Below are positions 21,414 to 34,500 of a stretch of 64,000 bases of DNA, piece by piece. Below the pieces are notes generated by a model. The model ran no database searches, had not been told where the DNA came from, and saw only the letters and a list, made by a program, of their open reading frames with translations. This DNA comes from Hymenopellis radicata (Eukaryota; Basidiomycota; Agaricomycetes; Agaricales; Physalacriaceae). The stretch is taken from assembly GCA_015501595.1 (NCBI GenBank), contig JADNRX010000010.1:372001-436000 (forward strand), written 5' to 3'. Numbering within the stretch: the stretch's first letter is position 1; each line of letters starts with the position of its first letter. The position numbers and the translations under genes were made by a program.

Positions 21414-24400
21414 ATGCAAAGCAGACCAGATAGACCTCTCATTGTCAAATGCACCTTTGATCGGTGGAACAAGAGGATCACCTTTTCCTCGGCAAAGAAC
21501 TGCACCTACATCCTCCTCCGTCATAAGGTATGCTTAAATATTCCCCAATATCTTCTTATTTCATCTGTATTATCCGAGGTCGAGCAATGCTTCTCGTTGT
21601 CGGCGTCGGCGTACGCAATAACGTACAAGGACGACGATGGCGAGGTCACAGACATCCGCAACGAGATGGATCTCACTGAGGCCATCCAGTACTTCCAGGC
21701 GGGCACGGACGATCCACCATTGTCGTCGGCAGCCTCCATTCTGTCCGGCCGTAGCTTTGGAAGTCGAAAAATAACCCTCCGCGTCCACATCAGCGTCGAC
21801 TACGACGGTCCCAGCCTATCTGACACCTCCTCGGTCATCTCTTTAGACGAGTACCGGTCGCGCAACGGCAGCGAGCTTTCCTTCTCATTTGGAACCCCCT
21901 CTGTCATCGAACCAGATGATGATTCAGTCACCGTCAGCTCCAAGGACACTGGCATGCACTCGCGCCCAAGCAGCGCTGCCCATCTACGCCCAACGGATCG
22001 CGCCTCTCAATTGTCTGGTGAATCATCATATGCTGTGCCATCTGGACGCTCGGCGCGTTCCCGCAGTCCTGCTGTCAGAGGCCCTCGATCTTCCCGCACC
22101 ACTACCAGCAAGAATCCATTTGGCGATGAGTACGAAGAGCCTGAGCCTCTCCGGTACCCCGCCGATCCATCAGCTGTACTTGAGCGCCTCAAACTCCGGG
22201 AGCAGCTCGGAGATGACTCATCGAGTGTAAATTACAACGATCCAATATCGACCAGCAATCGCGGTACACAATGGTTGAGGGACCAGAACCAGCGCGCCGT
22301 ACGCGCGAAGCTTGGTGTATTGCCAGCGCCGTCCGAAACCGACGACTCCCTTTCCCTCAGTTTTGACAACGCCCCGAGCAGTCAGTTGGGTGGAGATCTA
22401 GCTCTCGAACGGATAACCGGGGCAAATACTACTATACTTATAATGTCGCTTCCTCGAGTGGATCACACTCCCAGGAAAACGGTTCCACTTTTGAGGAAGT
22501 CTCTTATGATTTAGATGCCAGCATAGACGGGGCAGTAAGGATGGAGAAACCACGACCTACGTCCCGCCATCTCAATTGGCTTGCTGCGCATCAAGTCAGT
22601 CCAGCCGAGGTCCGTTCGACAGCAGGCTCGCATCCTCCGTTGCGCACCAACCATTCAGATCCAACCGCGATGACTGCAATACCACCGGAATTATATCAAT
22701 TTATGCCCCTCTCTCCGCCCGAAGTACTTACAAGTTGCTCGGAGTGCGGTGTTTTCCTGGATTCTATCCGTTATGTTTGTTCAACCTGTGGCGAGAAAGA
22801 TCCCATCGCTGAATCTGGACAAATAAACGTCAATGGGAATGGAAAGGGCAAGGAACGCTCATCCATGGACACTTTTGCTTCGTATCCTCCACCAGCACAT
22901 CGACATCATCTTTCACCGTCATCCCATTCCCTAGGCTCTAATACCGTCGTTGGAAGCACCGATTCTGTCGATCGCAAACTTCTTCCTACTCTCCCCCGTC
23001 TCTTTGGATCCGAGACAAACTCATCATCGACAGTCAACGTCGCACGCACTCCTTATAACCATGGCTTCGAGCTCTGCTCCGGCTGTATAGAGTCAGCTGG
23101 ACTCATGCATGCCATTGAAGCTGGTGTAGCACCCGGATCGTCACCGACATCCTCTACGCTATCTCCCACATCTCCGGAAGGCGCCAAGCTCGCATCGCAG
23201 TGGAGACGACTAGCACCGAAGGAGAAGGGCAAGCTACGACATACGTATCACGAAAAGATATGGGGACACGAAGGGTGGAAAGACGTTGGTATGTGCTCAT
23301 CATCTCAGGATGTGGCGTTGAGTCAGTCTGATTGTTTCATCGCTAGAACAAGATGAAGCGTCGAGTATATCGTGTTCGGCCTGCGGCGCAGTCACTGCGC
23401 TGGGCAAGACATTCAAGTGTGCATCCTGTAAGAAGTATTATCTTTGCAGGGCGTGTTACAGGTGGGTTACGCTAGTTCCGGGATGCGCGTGGATCTAACC
23501 GATGCCGTTAGTCTTGTGCATAATGTCCATCCGAGTCACGCCTTCCTCGTCGTACCCGATAAAGAGTCTTCTACGCGCAGTGAACCTGACATGTTCCCTC
23601 CTTTCGTGGAACCTCCAGACCCAAGTGACGAAGAATGTTGGTAGCCTTTTCGACTAGATGAACAGTTTATTGATGCTTTTACAGTCATGAAGCATCCAGG
23701 AGTGAAATGCGCCCAGTACGTATCTGTCATTACCCTGTGGCGCATCTCTTAACCTTTCTTAGCTGTCTGTTGGACATCGTAGGAGCACGATTTCATTGCG
23801 CTATATGCGACTCCGTCGACATATGTGCGAACTGCGAGTCTGCTGGGCTTCCAGGAAATCTTGACTCTGCGGATGGAGGTCATACATCCTCACATATTTT
23901 GATCAAGGTATGTCTACCAAGGCGGCCGACTTACGCAAGCTCTTACACTTCTTCTTTAGATTCCATTTCCTCTGGAAACTACTGAGGTGAGACATGTTCA
24001 GCTTCACACGCTGAATTCGCGTGCTGACTCGTCAATAAGGTCCAAACGGCCAGTCGGAGAGCCATACATCTATGGACCGGACGAGACGCTGTAAACGTCA
24101 CGCGAGCGCCATCCCCTCCAAAGCTAGCTCTGTCGTCTCTGGGTATGCCAAGACTGTGATGGGTCCTTTGGATAGCAGTGACCACGACGTGTTGTGCAGT
24201 GCGTGTGCACAGGCGAGTCATTGGCATAGTCATATTTCTTCGGAGTGCTCACGAGCGGATGCAGCCGATTTCTGGCATACGCTATCAGTGCGCCAATTGT
24301 CCGTCGAAACCTGTTGGATTCAACTTGGTACCTGCTGTGTTCAACAGTCATCGGTCCCTCTAACGTCTTGATTCCAGTGTTCTCATTGTGAAACGAAGTC

Positions 24401-24950
24401 ATACATGTTTCATGATCCGACACATGTATTCTTCAAGCTGCCTCGCCCAGTGGATAAACAGATTGAGTCACAGTACCCTATGATTCCCAAGCTGTATGTG
24501 ATGGAGATACGTTGTGCTTGAATCTCGACTAATTCTTTCTAGGTACAAAGTGCCAGCTGGTCCAGGACGGGATTCGCGAATTTCGCCGGACCCCAAAGGT
24601 ACTTGCTTCACGCTCTTTGCTCGACCCTTTCTCACGATTTCTTAGCGTACTTGAAGGACCTAATACACTCCACAGCGATCTGTGATCGATGTATGACCTG
24701 CATTCAGGGTGCTTGGTTCCGCTGCGCGTACTGTGGCAAAGATTTGTGTGATGCCTGTGAAGAGCTGGATAATCACAACGACACCCACCTCTTCATGGTC
24801 TTCAAAGCGCCGGTGGACGTACACGCCATCAAGTGAGCGTAACTCTTCTCTCTTTGAGACGATCACTAATATTCCGGTTCCAGAATGTTTACGAATATTG
24901 ACAATCCTAATGAGAGTCCTCCTGTGATACCATACGCAGTGTACCGATAA
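21414..24950 (+). CDS. PB1-domain protein with about five ZZ zinc fingers, NBR1/p62-like
   Basis: The ATG at 21414 starts MQSRPDRPLIVKCTFDRWNK, the first strand of a PB1 domain. After an intron it continues with AITYKDDDGEVTDIRNEMDL, the acidic OPCA-type motif. A Ser-rich low-complexity region follows, then ZZ-type fingers: CSECGVFLDSIRYVCSTCG with a long insert before FELCSGC; CSACG..FKCASCKKYYLCRAC with VHNVHPSHAF; a third with FHCAICDSVDICANC and GHTSSH; a poorly resolved fourth (YQCANC..MFHDPTH); and CDRCMTCIQGAWFRCAYCGKDLCDAC with HNDTHLF. It ends IPYAVYR at 24950. No FW domain or UBA is visible. Known: PB1 plus ZZ defines selective-autophagy receptors such as NBR1. Inference: a scaffold in ubiquitin or autophagy signalling. 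A one-base deficit in the G run at 22419-22422 breaks the frame (RITG to GKYYYTYN), probably a sequence error. Confidence 0.8.
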
Positions 24951-25861
24951 CGACAGGCCGAGTTGAGATCTACATATGTGCGGATTGTATTTGTTAATGT
25001 ACGCATATGTTACTAGTCGTACCCCTTCAGTTGAAGTATCAAGTAATGGTCTCCTTCAACTGGATCCAGTAACTACGTAGAGTGCGTACAGGTGGTGGTG
25101 AGGGAGAAGTACATAACAAGTCAGTGAGCGAAAAATGCATGGAATTCATCGCGACAGTAGTCTCGAGGCCAGACGCCCGCCAGTAGGGCTTCGCCAGGGG
25201 TCTGATCGGACCGAACTGGCGAAGTGACTGGTGTCGAGTCTATCGCGACACGACCCAGCAGTTTATTAGACTCGAGCCAGTCCGAATCGACGAACTGATG
25301 ACAGTCGATCAGTTGGGTACCCATTCAAAATACACACTTGATCGACTGTCATCAAGTGTTTTGAATGGGACTGGTTCGAGTCTAGCAGTTTATACTGATG
25401 GGATTGAAAGTGTATGTAAATGTGAAAAAAAGGTAGTTATGTTGTTCTCTTAGTTGATTAAGAGTCTATGCTATCCCTTACCCGCGGACACCTGTCAGGC
25501 ATTATATGAGGTCGCAGTGACCAAGCCGATGATAAGGTGCTTCAGAGAGTACAGAGCTCCTCGTTTCCCTGCTCTATACCCGGGCGCGTCAATGACCTCG
25601 ACGCGGGACTAGCTCCTTCATCTGTGGACCATATCTACGTCACATTTCGGCTCAGTACACCCAATATCAGAAGCCTTTCAGAACAACCAAGGAGCTGTTG
25701 TACCTCTGGATCCAGTCGTGACCTGGCTGTCAGCTCATCTCGAAGGGACGTTATGTCAAGGCTACTCAATGTCTCTGTTGTATAGGGAACAAGGAATGTT
25801 TGGAAATGATATGTAGGGAATGAACAGGCGGGTAAGGAAGCTGTATTTAACAAGCGATCGG
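24951..25861. other. Intergenic, no gene seen apart from a foldback repeat
   Basis: Convergent 3' ends of the PB1-ZZ and PHF5A genes with about 900 bp between. Contains the hairpin-rich segment at 25267-25384. Frames near 25.54-25.87 kb lack any recognisable motif. Confidence 0.5.
25267..25384. repeat. Compound foldback (inverted repeat)
   Basis: Outer arms TAGACTCGAGCCAGTCC (25267-25283) and GGACTGGTTCGAGTCTA (25368-25384) pair with one mismatch. Inside, CCCATTCAAAA (25320-25330) pairs with TTTTGAATGGG (25359-25369), and ACACTTGAT pairs with ATCAAGTGT around an 8-nt loop. A related palindrome CTGAT..ATCAG lies in the left half. No target duplication recognised. Confidence 0.65.
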
Positions 25862-26441
25862 TCATGCTTTCTTAAATCCTGAGGACATGGTAAGCACCGT
25901 ACGACGAATTGAGTGGGAAACAAACCTAAACGACGCCGCTCATAGAATAGATCCGTCCTGCTTGCTCCTAAATTGACAATCTTCGGACACCCATCTCGAT
26001 CCTTCTCCAGTCGCGTACATTCAGCACAGTAATATGCATCCGAAATACCTAGAGGATGTTATTCCGTGAGAAACAACGGTATGGCGGGCAGCGCACCTGG
26101 AGCACCGCAGATAATGCATCGTCCGCCGTACGTTCCAAAATTGCATTCGTCGCAGATTCGCACTAAAGTTTCAGGACGGACATACGAATCACAGACGGGG
26201 CTTTATTGGAGATGGCATCAGATAACATCTGGCGTATAGTGCAAGAACGCACCATTTCCCGTCACATTTTTCGCATAGGCGGCCAATAGCTGAGAAGGGC
26301 GTTAAGAGTCAGTTGTATTTCACTTGTATGAAGTTGCTGACCGATGCCTGGCTGCCGCCGACACATTATGAGATCTGAGAAGAGGTCAAAGGAAAGGTTG
26401 TGAAGGAAGCGCGAGAACTGACCTGGGTGATGTTTCGACAT
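25862..26441 (-). CDS. PHF5A/Rds3 (SF3b14b), U2 snRNP splicing factor
   Basis: A small, extremely conserved zinc-finger subunit of SF3b in the U2 snRNP, beside the branch-point adenosine pocket. The leftward frame begins MSKHHP (ATG at 26441) and after the first intron reads MCRRQPG. It continues through short exons with [60 protein letters not shown] and [12 protein letters not shown], stop at 25862. At least four introns; the exact borders around the IGRLCEKC exon near 26.28 kb are approximate. Multiple CxxC knuckles are intact. Length of about 110 residues fits the family. It is followed, 180 bp upstream on the same strand, by PSO2. Confidence 0.9.
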
Positions 26442-26620
26442 GACTGCAAGAGGACAAGTGTCGAGTACAGTAGCGGCACCACGAGTTTGGTAATATCTCG
26501 AGCTCGATCCGGTAATCTACTCTCACGGTACCGACCATCTAAACCTCGACAATTTGGACTTTTGTGACAGTAAATATCAATACAAATACATATGATAAAG
26601 ATGCTGTTCTCTCCAGAGAA

Positions 26621-28990
26621 TCACCAATACTCCGCATGACGATATTCGACAACGTAATCCTGGCTTTTCTTCTTCCTCTCCGCCTCCCATTTCTGCACCC
26701 ACTTCGCCATCTTCCCTCGCGAGGCCTCGCTTCCAACATTGACAGTTGCTATCATCTTTCCCCACTGGAAAGACATCGCGAAGCACGTCAACTCAGAGAA
26801 CGAAGAATGCTCCGAATATGGAACCATGTACAGTTGTAAAGTGCTCGTTGAATTCCTGGCGGGCGTCATGTCGGAGTAAGTGTACGAAGTGTTTTTCAAT
26901 CTCTCAATAATGGCTGGAATAGTCGGGCTTTGACCCGTGCCAGAAGGCTGTGTGTATCTAGACGTGAGAGGCAATGAGCCTACAAGACAGTCAAAGAAAA
27001 CGGGGGGCCCTCACGTCCATCCAGTCGGTCGAAAACCAACAGCTCTATCGAAATGACCTTTGAAGCGATCCACATACTCTTTGAGCTTGTCGGACACTAT
27101 CGTGCTCAAGGGCACGATATGGACCATCGCTTCAAGAGGGTTGGACGTGAGAAGTGCATGCAGATCTGGGTCGCATTGACATCGCAAGATGGCGGCTTTT
27201 CGTGAGTCACAGTACACCTTCGTGCCGAGAGCTTGCGCCATGGCTGATGGCGTTCAATAAGAATCAGGTAGGCAACAGAAAATCAGACCTTTCACAATTC
27301 TTTCCTTGCCGATTGAGTACGTTCTGCATGCATGGTTTAACTCGTGTATCAACTAGAATTAAAGCTGTTCACCCTACGACCATCAGAATTCGCTCTGATT
27401 TCTGTTTGCCTTTCGTGTCTTGAGGCACGCTCTTAAGCCAAGTGGCCATAGTCGAGCTGTTGTCCTTGATGGGCGTTCCAGTAGCGATCCTTTTGGCTAA
27501 TTCAGCACAGGCAGATATCACGAGTGGCTGAGGTGGAAAAGTGTACTTTGAACCAATCAGACTTGGAATAATCCAACATGTCAAATGAATACGCACTTTA
27601 GGATCCAGGTAAGTCGTGTCGAGATAGACATGATCGATCCGCTTCCCCTTGACGGCGGGATGGAGTATATGACTAGGCGAAGCACGAAAATCGCCACAAT
27701 GCAAGTACCGAAATACCCGTGCGCTACCAACAAAGGGAGATTTGAAGGTGCTATCGCCAGCGTTGACCGTCTGTGTTCCTTCAAAGAAGAAGAGACTTGA
27801 CCCTGGGCAATGCTGAGCATCTATTAGAGTCACTCGAACATTCGTATCCGGGATGACAGTAGGAACGTCCATTGGGAGAGGATGCACCCATTGCTTATCC
27901 ACCTTGAGCATGTGCAGGATAAGGTTTGCGGTACCCTCCGAGCAATAAATCGGCCCCGCGTTCCATGACGAGGACAGGTTCGTATAATGATCAGAGTGAG
28001 CGTGGCTGTCGAGAAATTCAGGATATGAGAACGGGTGATAGTTGGATTAACTGACGTTAAGAAGTAAGCGGTTATGCCTGGTATAACACCATATTTGAAT
28101 GCATCCACAGCGATCGGCATTCCTTGGAGGACTTTATAGAAAGGTGCCTTCCTCCTTGGTCCACCGTTGCTAGCCTTTGGTCGAAACCCGCGATCTGCCT
28201 CTTTCCACACTTCGTTCTCCTTGTGAGAGGACATAAGAACAGAAAACACATTGCTGCTGGAAGCTGAAGGTGGAGGAACGGAAGTCAAGCGGTCAGGTTG
28301 GCCCTTGTTCGATGGGCAGTTCTCAATGTCCAAGTCCTTTTCAAATATCAGTAGAGGGTCTACAGGCGTCGTAACGACGCTTACTCGCGGTATGCTCTTT
28401 CTGCGTATGACGTCCTCCTTTTCTTTTTTGATGGAAGTAACATCCTCCAAAATCTCCACTTCATCGTCATCGTCTGGCGTTGCTGTCTGTTCCACTTCGT
28501 CGTCACCTGTAGCCCAATCATTCACGGCGTCGATGTCAATTATCTCCACCTCCGACTTGTTTGGTGCAGCAGCAGTCACGTCGCTATTCGACACCCCTCC
28601 AAGGAGAGTGGAGGGACGCCCAAAAAGGGAACCACGGGAAGACTTTGGGGAGCTAGTTGCTTCTGGATTCGAGAGCAGTGATGTTGGTTTACCAAAAGGA
28701 ACGTATGGTGGCAGAATGTTTGTATCTGAAGCGCGACGTTTTGGGGGTGTTTCATCGAGGACAAGTACATCTGACGACGAGTTACTCATTTTGCGCTTGA
28801 GACTGCTTCTTCCTGGCTTCACGACGTCGTCGTCGTCCGAGTCTATGACAATGATTTCGTCAGGAGAGACAGAGGGAGCCTGGGATTTTTGATTTTTTGC
28901 AGCGCCCGAAGTTTTGGAGAAGTAACTGTGGAGGGTTGTAGGTGCTTGTGAGACTTTGGAGCCCTTTACAGGCTTCTTGGGACGCGCCAT
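26621..28990 (-). CDS. PSO2: DNA interstrand-crosslink repair nuclease (SNM1 family)
   Basis: Metallo-beta-lactamase/beta-CASP 5' exonuclease that processes crosslinked DNA. ATG at 28990. The N terminus (MARPKKPVKGSKV) is basic and nuclear-looking, with TTLHSYFSK resembling a degenerate PCNA-binding box. The next 200 residues are acidic and hold several SUMO-interaction-like strings (EIIVIDSDDDD, VEIIDIDA, VEILEDV). The catalytic part starts after FYKVLQGMPIAVDAFKYG: the HAHSDHY metal motif spans the intron near 28.05 kb, followed by DAQHCPGSSLFFFEG, HCGDFRASP, VYLDTTYLDP, ERILMVVGTY, and the beta-CASP end MVPYSEHSSFSEL. Stop at 26621. About eight introns. I do not see the N-terminal UBZ finger that many SNM1A/Pso2 proteins have. 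Confidence 0.92.
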
Positions 28991-29487
28991 GATGGTTTGA
29001 AGCACAACGTGGTCACATCACGTTGGCGTGCCACTGTCACTCTGATTCGAATGCCTGCCGGTCTATTGATAGACGTCTTGCACCAAGTTCTAACGCCTCC
29101 CCGCGCATTCCTTTTACTTGGAACTTCACTGTAATCCGACCGTTCAAACCGCGGGCTATATTGCCTGAAATCCGTGCTGCTGGTACAACCCCTGACCCAG
29201 AGTAATCGGGGGACGGAGGCGGAAATGGGGGTCTCATAGCTTGTCCTCATTTCGAATTTGGATGAGCATACTTCCGATGTACGCCATCTGGCCACGGCGA
29301 CTTCGAACACGCTGCAAATTGATTGCACCCCAGATACTATATGCGGCAGGGAATCCAGCCGCGATAATGAAACCCCCACGGAAGGGTCATATTACGGGTA
29401 CAGGTCACTATCGAACCATATCATCGCACAGTAAGTCCTATCCTAGAAACACTCCCATCCTGTATTCCTATCGCTTCTACCGCAGCA
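28991..29487. promoter_or_regulatory. Divergent promoter region of PSO2 and the aminotransferase gene
   Basis: 497 bp between two start codons on opposite strands. No clear TATA box. A rightward frame at 29241-29510 crosses it but shows no motif. Confidence 0.4.
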
Positions 29488-31360
29488 ATGAACGGATCCG
29501 CATCTACTGAACTGGAGCCAACTTCAATTCTTCATAGGACATCATGGAGACCACCAGTGGCGGCCTCCGCACATGGCATGTACGTCGTCTTGGGAGATGG
29601 ACGTCAACTTCTCGACGCTGTCGGGGGCGCTGCAGTCGCGTGCGTCGGTAACGGTGTCCCAGAAGTGATCCAAGGAATCAAAGATCAGGCAGAAAAGGTG
29701 TCTTGTGGGTCCATTTCGCAACCTTCCTCAAGATATAAGTAACTCGATGTTGGTTAGATGTTTACAACATGCAGCTCTCCAACGAGCCTGCTGAAGAACT
29801 TGCCAAACTCCTCACTTCTTCGAGCAATGGCGCGTTCGATCTTTGTGGATTTGTGTCGGGCGGTACGATCGTCCCCTTACACGCCGCCGCCTGAGCGTGA
29901 CTGACCATCCGTCGCAGGATCTGAGGCCATGGAAGGCGTGATCAAACTTGCGAGACAGGTAGACAGACACGCGTTCGCAGTGTGAAATCTCGTTCTGATC
30001 TTCTCACAGTACTTTTTCGAAACAGGACAACCTCAGCGAACAAACTTCATCGCACGTCAATTGTCCTTTCACGGCAATACTGTGGCCACTCTCTCCCTGG
30101 CCTACCACCCCACTCGAAGGCTTCCCTATAAGGCTATCCTTGACGAAAAGAATTTCCACCATGTCTCCCCAGCGTATGCGAAGAGATTTCAAGGTAAAGA
30201 CGAGACCGAGGAACAATACGTCGAGAGACTTCGTCAAGAACTTGAGCAGAAGTTTATTGCTTTGGGACCAGATACGGTTATCGGATGTGAGCAGCTTCTT
30301 TTACTATTCTGGGCTTTTACACACCTTTCACCCATAGTCGTCGCAGAGACAGTTGTTGGTGCCACGACTGGATGCGTTCCCGCCCCAAAAGGGTACTTTG
30401 CTGCTATGAAATCAGTCTGTGATAAGTATGGTGCATTGTTCATTCTTGATGAGGTTATTCCGTGTTATATCAGTTATAACCCACGTCAACTAACTTGATC
30501 TTCATCAGGTCATGTCGGGAATGGGCCGTAAGTCCATTGAATCTCACAATCCACATGTCATGGTTATTGAACATCCTTCAGGTATGGGGACGATGCATGC
30601 ATGGGAATCGTTCGGTGATGGTGCAGCGGTGCGCAGATTCACATCATGATGGTGTCAACTGATCGAATCGTGTTTGTAGCCCGATATCCAGGCTGTAGCC
30701 AAAGGCCTTGGTGGGGGATACGCGTCCATCGGTGCTGTTTTGATGTCGAAAAGGGTGGCCAATGGAATCCGTGATAGCTCCGGAATTTGGAAGCATGGCC
30801 ACACTTATCAGGTGTGCTTGAATGAGTCTGGCTGCTATATGCAATCCTAACTGATGTTAGGCACATCCCTTGGCGTGCGCCGCTGCTCTTGCGGTTCAAA
30901 AATACATTGCGGCCAACAAGCTGATCGATAACTGTCAAAAGCAAGGACAGTATCTGGGTATGTACTCCTGAATGTCACAATACTATCACAACTCACACCG
31001 TTGTGCGTTTCAGAGAAACTGTTGAGATCAAAGTTCGAGGGTCCGAACGCGGTAGGCGGGCCTTTTGTCTTTGACATCCGTGGTGGTGGCTTGTTTTGGG
31101 CCATTGAGTTCGACTTTTCCGGGGAAAAAGCATCACTGCTTGATTTCGGAAAGGACCAGTTTGCGATGTTGGTGCAAGCGCGCGCATTAGAGAAGGGAGT
31201 CATTGTCATGGGAATGACTGGGGGTGCTAATCTACAAGGGACCGAGGGAGATCATATTATACTCGCTCCTGCGTACAACGTTACTAACGAGGAGCTGGAG
31301 AAGATTGTGGATGTGCTGGGCGAGACTGTAGAGGACGTACTGAAAAGCCATAAGAAGTAA
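29488..31360 (+). CDS. PLP-dependent class III aminotransferase
   Basis: ATG at 29488 (MNGSASTELEPTS). The fold-type I landmarks are in order: a GDGRQLLDAVGGAAVACVG start of the class III domain, FVSGGSEAMEGVIKLAR (PLP phosphate site), LSFHGNTVATLSL, the LDEV motif whose Asp contacts the pyridine nitrogen, and VAKGLGGGYASIGAVL with the Schiff-base Lys. A C-terminal HGHTYQAHPLACAAALAV block and FDIRGGGLFWAIEF follow. About eight introns; length of about 450 residues fits. Known: the family transfers amino groups from omega-amino donors (ornithine, GABA, beta-alanine, DABA types). The substrate is not readable here. It is not in an obvious pathway cluster. Confidence 0.88.
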
Positions 31361-31560
31361 AGAAGCCAAGTAATAGAACGCGATAGAAATGCCAAAAAGA
31401 ATAAAGAATCGGCATGATGCTGCCTGCAGCTTACCTAAGGGTCAAGGGCGGCAGCCAGTCCTCGTTCATTTTGTCACTTGTACTACTACGACGACTGGAC
31501 CACCACTCGAAACAGATTCTCTTGTTAACATCTGGATCGATGGCTGGGCGTGTCTACTAA

Positions 31561-34500
31561 ATGGACTTGACATTACCCCAACAACAAGAAGCCACCGCCT
31601 CCAGTTCATCCACCCGCCTTCCGCTCGACAACCCCGACGACCCGACCACGACTGACGCCCGTGCCTTGCGCTCCAGCACAAGAGCAAAGGCCGCAAAGAC
31701 TAAATCCAAGGACAAGGGCAAGGCCGTAGAACGTGACCCCAGCGCAGCCCAATCCGCTTCATCGGCAGCAACCCAACCAGAGGCGAGCTCGTCGTCCAAG
31801 CCATCCCAGCGGCCCAAGCGCACCCGCGAACCAGCGAAGCCCAAAGATATCTCAGACGACTCCCGGCCTACCAGGCGGTGAGCGCTGTCTCGGAACCGCT
31901 CTTACTGACTGTGCTAACGCCGACTCCCCTAGATCACGACGAACAGCCCCGGCCGCCGCTTCCACAGCTCTCACCATTAACGAACCCGTCAAAGACACAA
32001 AGGGCAAGAAACGCGCTGCCCCAGAGCCATCCTCTGAAGACGACGCACCAGGTCCCTCCAAACGTCCAAGGACAACAAGCACTTATTCTCTCCGTTCCCA
32101 AGCCACTGCACCCAAACCATCCACAAGTATGCCCAGGAAGACGCGGTCTGTATCTCTCTATCTAGCCCTATCTGCGCAACCTGCTGACATTCACGCAGAT
32201 CGTCTGCTGCTGTAAAGGGAAAGATGGCCATGCGATCAAAAGCCGCAAGCTCATCCCGTATCCAAGATGACGACGTCGATATGGCTGACTCTGACTACAA
32301 ACGCGAAGAATCCGACCATGACGAACCTATGGAAGGCGTCGTTGAAGACGAAAAGGCACAAGGCGTCGCTGGGGGATCTGAGGAAGACCATGATCAGGAT
32401 CTACCCCGCGACGAGGACCACGACGAAGACAGTGGTGATAATGACGACTCTGCCGATAACGATGGCGGTTTACCTTCTGGCCCAGACGGCCCCATCCCAG
32501 GTGGACTCGATGAAAGTGCGGCTCTCGCCATCTTTGGTGATTATCGCCAGTTCGGGTCCTTCATGATGTCTCTGTCATCGCGCCTCAAGACTATGCTAAA
32601 TAATATCAAGAGCACAGCAGATCCCACCACGCGTTTGGTTACTCTCCAGGAGCTCAGCGAGCTACTGAGTATCAGCACCGAAGACACCCTTGCCGGCTCC
32701 TTCCAGGTGGAACAATTTGTGCGGGAGCTGGTTAAGATCCTCGGTGGTCGCGGTGCGGAAGGGGACGAGGATGACGATGACGAAGAAACTCGACCCGCGC
32801 CAGACGAAGACGCTGCTCTCGCTGCTGCTATTGCCATGAGTACCGGTGGTTCCTTCCAGGGTGACAGTAATCTTGAAGCTCAAGTCCTGGCCTGTCGCTG
32901 TCTTGCGAATCTAATGGAAGCCTTGCCTGGCGTTGCTCATACTGTCGTCTATCACGGAGCAATACCAGTACTTTGCAGCAAACTCCTGGAAATATCATAT
33001 ATTGATCTTGCAGAGCAGACGTTGAGCGTACGTCCATGAATCCTTTCTATGACTCGATGACTTATTTCTTTTCCTTTCAGACAATGGAAAAGATTTCAGA
33101 GGAATTCCCCAGCTCCATCGTCCGGGAAGGCGGTCTCGCTGCCCTTCTCAATTTCTTGGACTTCTTCTCCATTGCTGTCCAACGCACTGCCTTGCAAGCT
33201 GCCTCAAACTGCTGTCGTAATATCTCTCCAGATCATTTCCCTATGATCCAGGGTGTTTGGCCCATCATCCGAAACTGCCTCACATATTCCGACCAACGGT
33301 TAGTCGAATATGCATGTCTCTGTGTTATCCGTGTCATCGACTCGTACCATCGCTCTTCTACTGAAAACCTTGAGGTTCTCGTGGATATCCAGCTGATTGG
33401 AGCGGTGAACCAGCTTCTGATGCCTGCGGGAGGTTCTCCGATGATTGCCTCCAATACATATACGTTACTTCTGCGAGCTTTGGCGACCGCCGTGAGGTGC
33501 AGCCCCAAGATTACAGTTGCTCTTCTGGAGGCCGACATCGTCAGCACCCTCTATCAGATCCTGACCGGCGTTCTGCCACCACAGTCTGACACAGGATATG
33601 AACACGGCGGGACTTCCGATGGTCAAGGTCTTGGAGGTGGACTTGCAGATATGACTGTCATGGAAAACCTTGCGCATCGTCCCAAGGATCAAGTTGAGGA
33701 AGCATTAAGTCTCATTTCCGAACTTCTGCCACCTCTTCCGAAAGGTATAGTGTTTCATACCTTACCGGTCCCTTTTCTAACCCAATTTAGATGGCGTGTT
33801 TGACCACAAGGCATACACAGAGAAGGCGTTAGCAAAGATGGTGAAAGCCAAGGCCAAAGCAGATCGCGCTGCGGCACGTCAAGCATCGCAAGCGGCTCTG
33901 ACTGCTGCCCTTTTGATTGCCCCACAAGTGGAAGAGTCCTCCGCTGATCCGGCTTCAGGCTCTCAGACGCCAGCAGCGGTACCCGAGGAACAAGCTCCTG
34001 TCGTACCTCTAGCACCAGACCGCACAGAAATATTACGCTCTAAGCCGGTAGTGGTTGGCAGGTTCATGCACCTCATGGTGCCGATCCTCATCGACGTTTA
34101 TGCAGCTAGTGTCATCACTCCCGTCCGAGTCAAAACACTCACTGGGTTGCTGAAGGCCATTAGCTTCCTTGACGCAGATGGGCTGAAAAGTGCCCTGACT
34201 GTAGGTCTCCGTCTTGTCTCATTCAACACGGCACTGACACTGTCCATTAGTTTGTACCTGTTGCAAGTTTCGCGTCATCCATCCTGTCATCCAAAGACCA
34301 TCCGACTCTTGTCATTGGCGCCTTGCAACTCGTCGACCTGTTACTGACAAAAGTACCAGCGTTGTATAAGCCAACCTTCAAGAGGGAAGGTGTATTCCAC
34401 GAGATCGAAGCTTTAGCTGCGAGAACGGTCGCGTCCTCCAAGAAGGAGAAGACTGACAAAGAGAAAGACTCCGATGCATCTGCCGATTCTAGCAGTGCCC

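Noticed and set aside
31989..32231. Minus-strand frames opposite the UFD4 N terminus
   Set aside because: UFD4 is clearly coding on the plus strand; these are GC-rich shadows without motifs.
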